Source of the DNA: Croceimicrobium sp965658965
GTDB taxonomy: Bacteria; Bacteroidota; Bacteroidia; Flavobacteriales; Schleiferiaceae
Direction: 5' to 3'
Assembly (NCBI GenBank): GCA_965658965.1
Contig: CBFHVV010000112.1
Location: 1 to 7,657, forward strand
Length of the DNA stretch: 7,657 nt
Each line of letters opens with the position of its first letter. The first letter of the stretch is position 1. Positions 7,055 to 7,657 of the stretch are shown here, piece by piece. The notes beneath the pieces were generated by a model. That model saw nothing but the letters and a program-made list of their open reading frames with translations, did no database searches and was not told where the DNA came from. A program made the position numbers and the translations under genes.

Positions 7055-7657
7055 TTAGTAATTGGCATAGATGTGGAAACTTAGTCCTGGAACGGGTTCC
7101 AAACCTAAGTACTCCTGATCCGATTGAAGCGTTTTAGTTTGCTGATTGAGTCTTGTAAGATCGGCTATTTCAAAGGGTAATTTCACCGGGCTAGTTTTAG
7201 GACTGGTATTTAAAATACTAATAATGGTTTTCCCGAGGTAGTCGCGTTTTATAATCACTAAACTACCTTCTATAAAAAGTTCGGTACTGCCGTAGATGAG
7301 TGGCAAATGATTAGCACGCAGCTGATTAAGCTCTTGCACCTTGGCATAAAGCTCCTTCTCATTGGCATCCCAATTATCGAAATACATCATCCTCCTATTA
7401 TCGGGATCATTAGCACCAGGCAAGCCAATTTCGTCGCCATAATAGGTACAAGGAATACCGGGAATGCTATTATTAAAAGCGTGTAAAAGTGCTAGCCTTT
7501 GATAGGCTTGTTTATTTGCTTTAGGAATTTCGCGATCCCAACCGGCTAGCTTCGAATCCTCCTCAAACTTCACATCGCCACTAGCATAGCTTATAAAACG
7601 AGTACGATCTTGGTTGCCCGTGATATTTCCCATTAAATGGTGCGAACCATAAGTAGC
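7055..7657 (-). CDS. GH13 neopullulanase/cyclomaltodextrinase-like enzyme, C-terminal part (5' truncated by window edge)
   Basis: The last 200 residues of a second GH13 enzyme, open through the right edge, so the ATG at 7633 (LMGN) is internal. Visible are conserved region IV as GNQD (D17 of the visible part, transition-state stabiliser), then RTRFISYASGD, the hydrophobic LHAFNNSIPGIPCTYYGDEIG (two parts at ~58-78) and LPGANDPDNRRMM (~79-91), a combination typical of neopullulanase, cyclomaltodextrinase and SusA-like enzymes. A beta-sandwich C-terminal domain (~125-200) ends the protein. Regions I-III and any signal peptide lie off-window. It would cut maltodextrins, cyclodextrins or pullulan into short sugars in the periplasm. 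It is the first visible gene of the minus-strand operon, 13 bases before the GH13 lipoprotein. Subfamily is inferred from motif resemblance, not a search. Confidence 0.88.
   Translation of the reverse strand, partial: ATYGSHHLMGNITGNQDRTRFISYASGDVKFEEDSKLAGWDREIPKANKQAYQRLALLHAFNNSIPGIPCTYYGDEIGLPGANDPDNRRMMYFDNWDANEKELYAKVQELNQLRANHLPLIYGSTELFIEGSLVIIKRDYLGKTIISILNTSPKTSPVKLPFEIADLTRLNQQTKTLQSDQEYLGLEPVPGLSFHIYANY

Overview
The window comes from a member of the Bacteroidota, most likely the Flavobacteriales. The signs are moderate-to-low GC, no consistent strong Shine-Dalgarno sites, a TAnnTTTG-type -7 promoter element, and a maltodextrin operon that pairs GH13 enzymes with an SLC45-like MFS carrier. 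A genus cannot be assigned from this sequence alone. I read it as three blocks.

Block 1 (1-3238, plus strand) is the distal part of a multidrug-type efflux operon. It holds the C-terminal ~60% of an RND inner-membrane permease, cut by the left edge, whose stop codon overlaps the start of a TolC-type outer-membrane channel. The periplasmic adaptor normally needed for a tripartite pump is not visible and probably lies upstream of the window.

Block 2 (about 3239-4185, plus strand) is a small type II toxin-antitoxin module: an 77-residue antitoxin and a 98-residue RelE/ParE-family toxin that overlap by one base (TAATG). It follows a ~300-base noncoding stretch carrying a near-perfect palindrome and a Bacteroidota-type promoter, and it ends at a strong hairpin terminator.

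Block 3 (4195-7657, minus strand) is a maltodextrin-utilisation operon read right to left. It has the C-terminal part of a neopullulanase/cyclomaltodextrinase-like GH13 enzyme (cut by the right edge), a complete GH13 alpha-amylase-family lipoprotein, and a 12-helix SLC45/GPH-like MFS sugar transporter. Gaps are 13 and 18 bases, so the genes are probably co-transcribed from a promoter beyond the right edge. The likely logic is that envelope GH13 enzymes cut alpha-glucans to short oligosaccharides, which the MFS carrier brings across the inner membrane.

The terminator hairpin at 4149-4184 sits between the convergent toxin and transporter genes and can serve both strands. I found no RNA genes, CRISPR array, insertion sequence or clearly novel system. 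The least ordinary parts are the toxin-antitoxin module with its candidate operator and some details of the GH13 pair.
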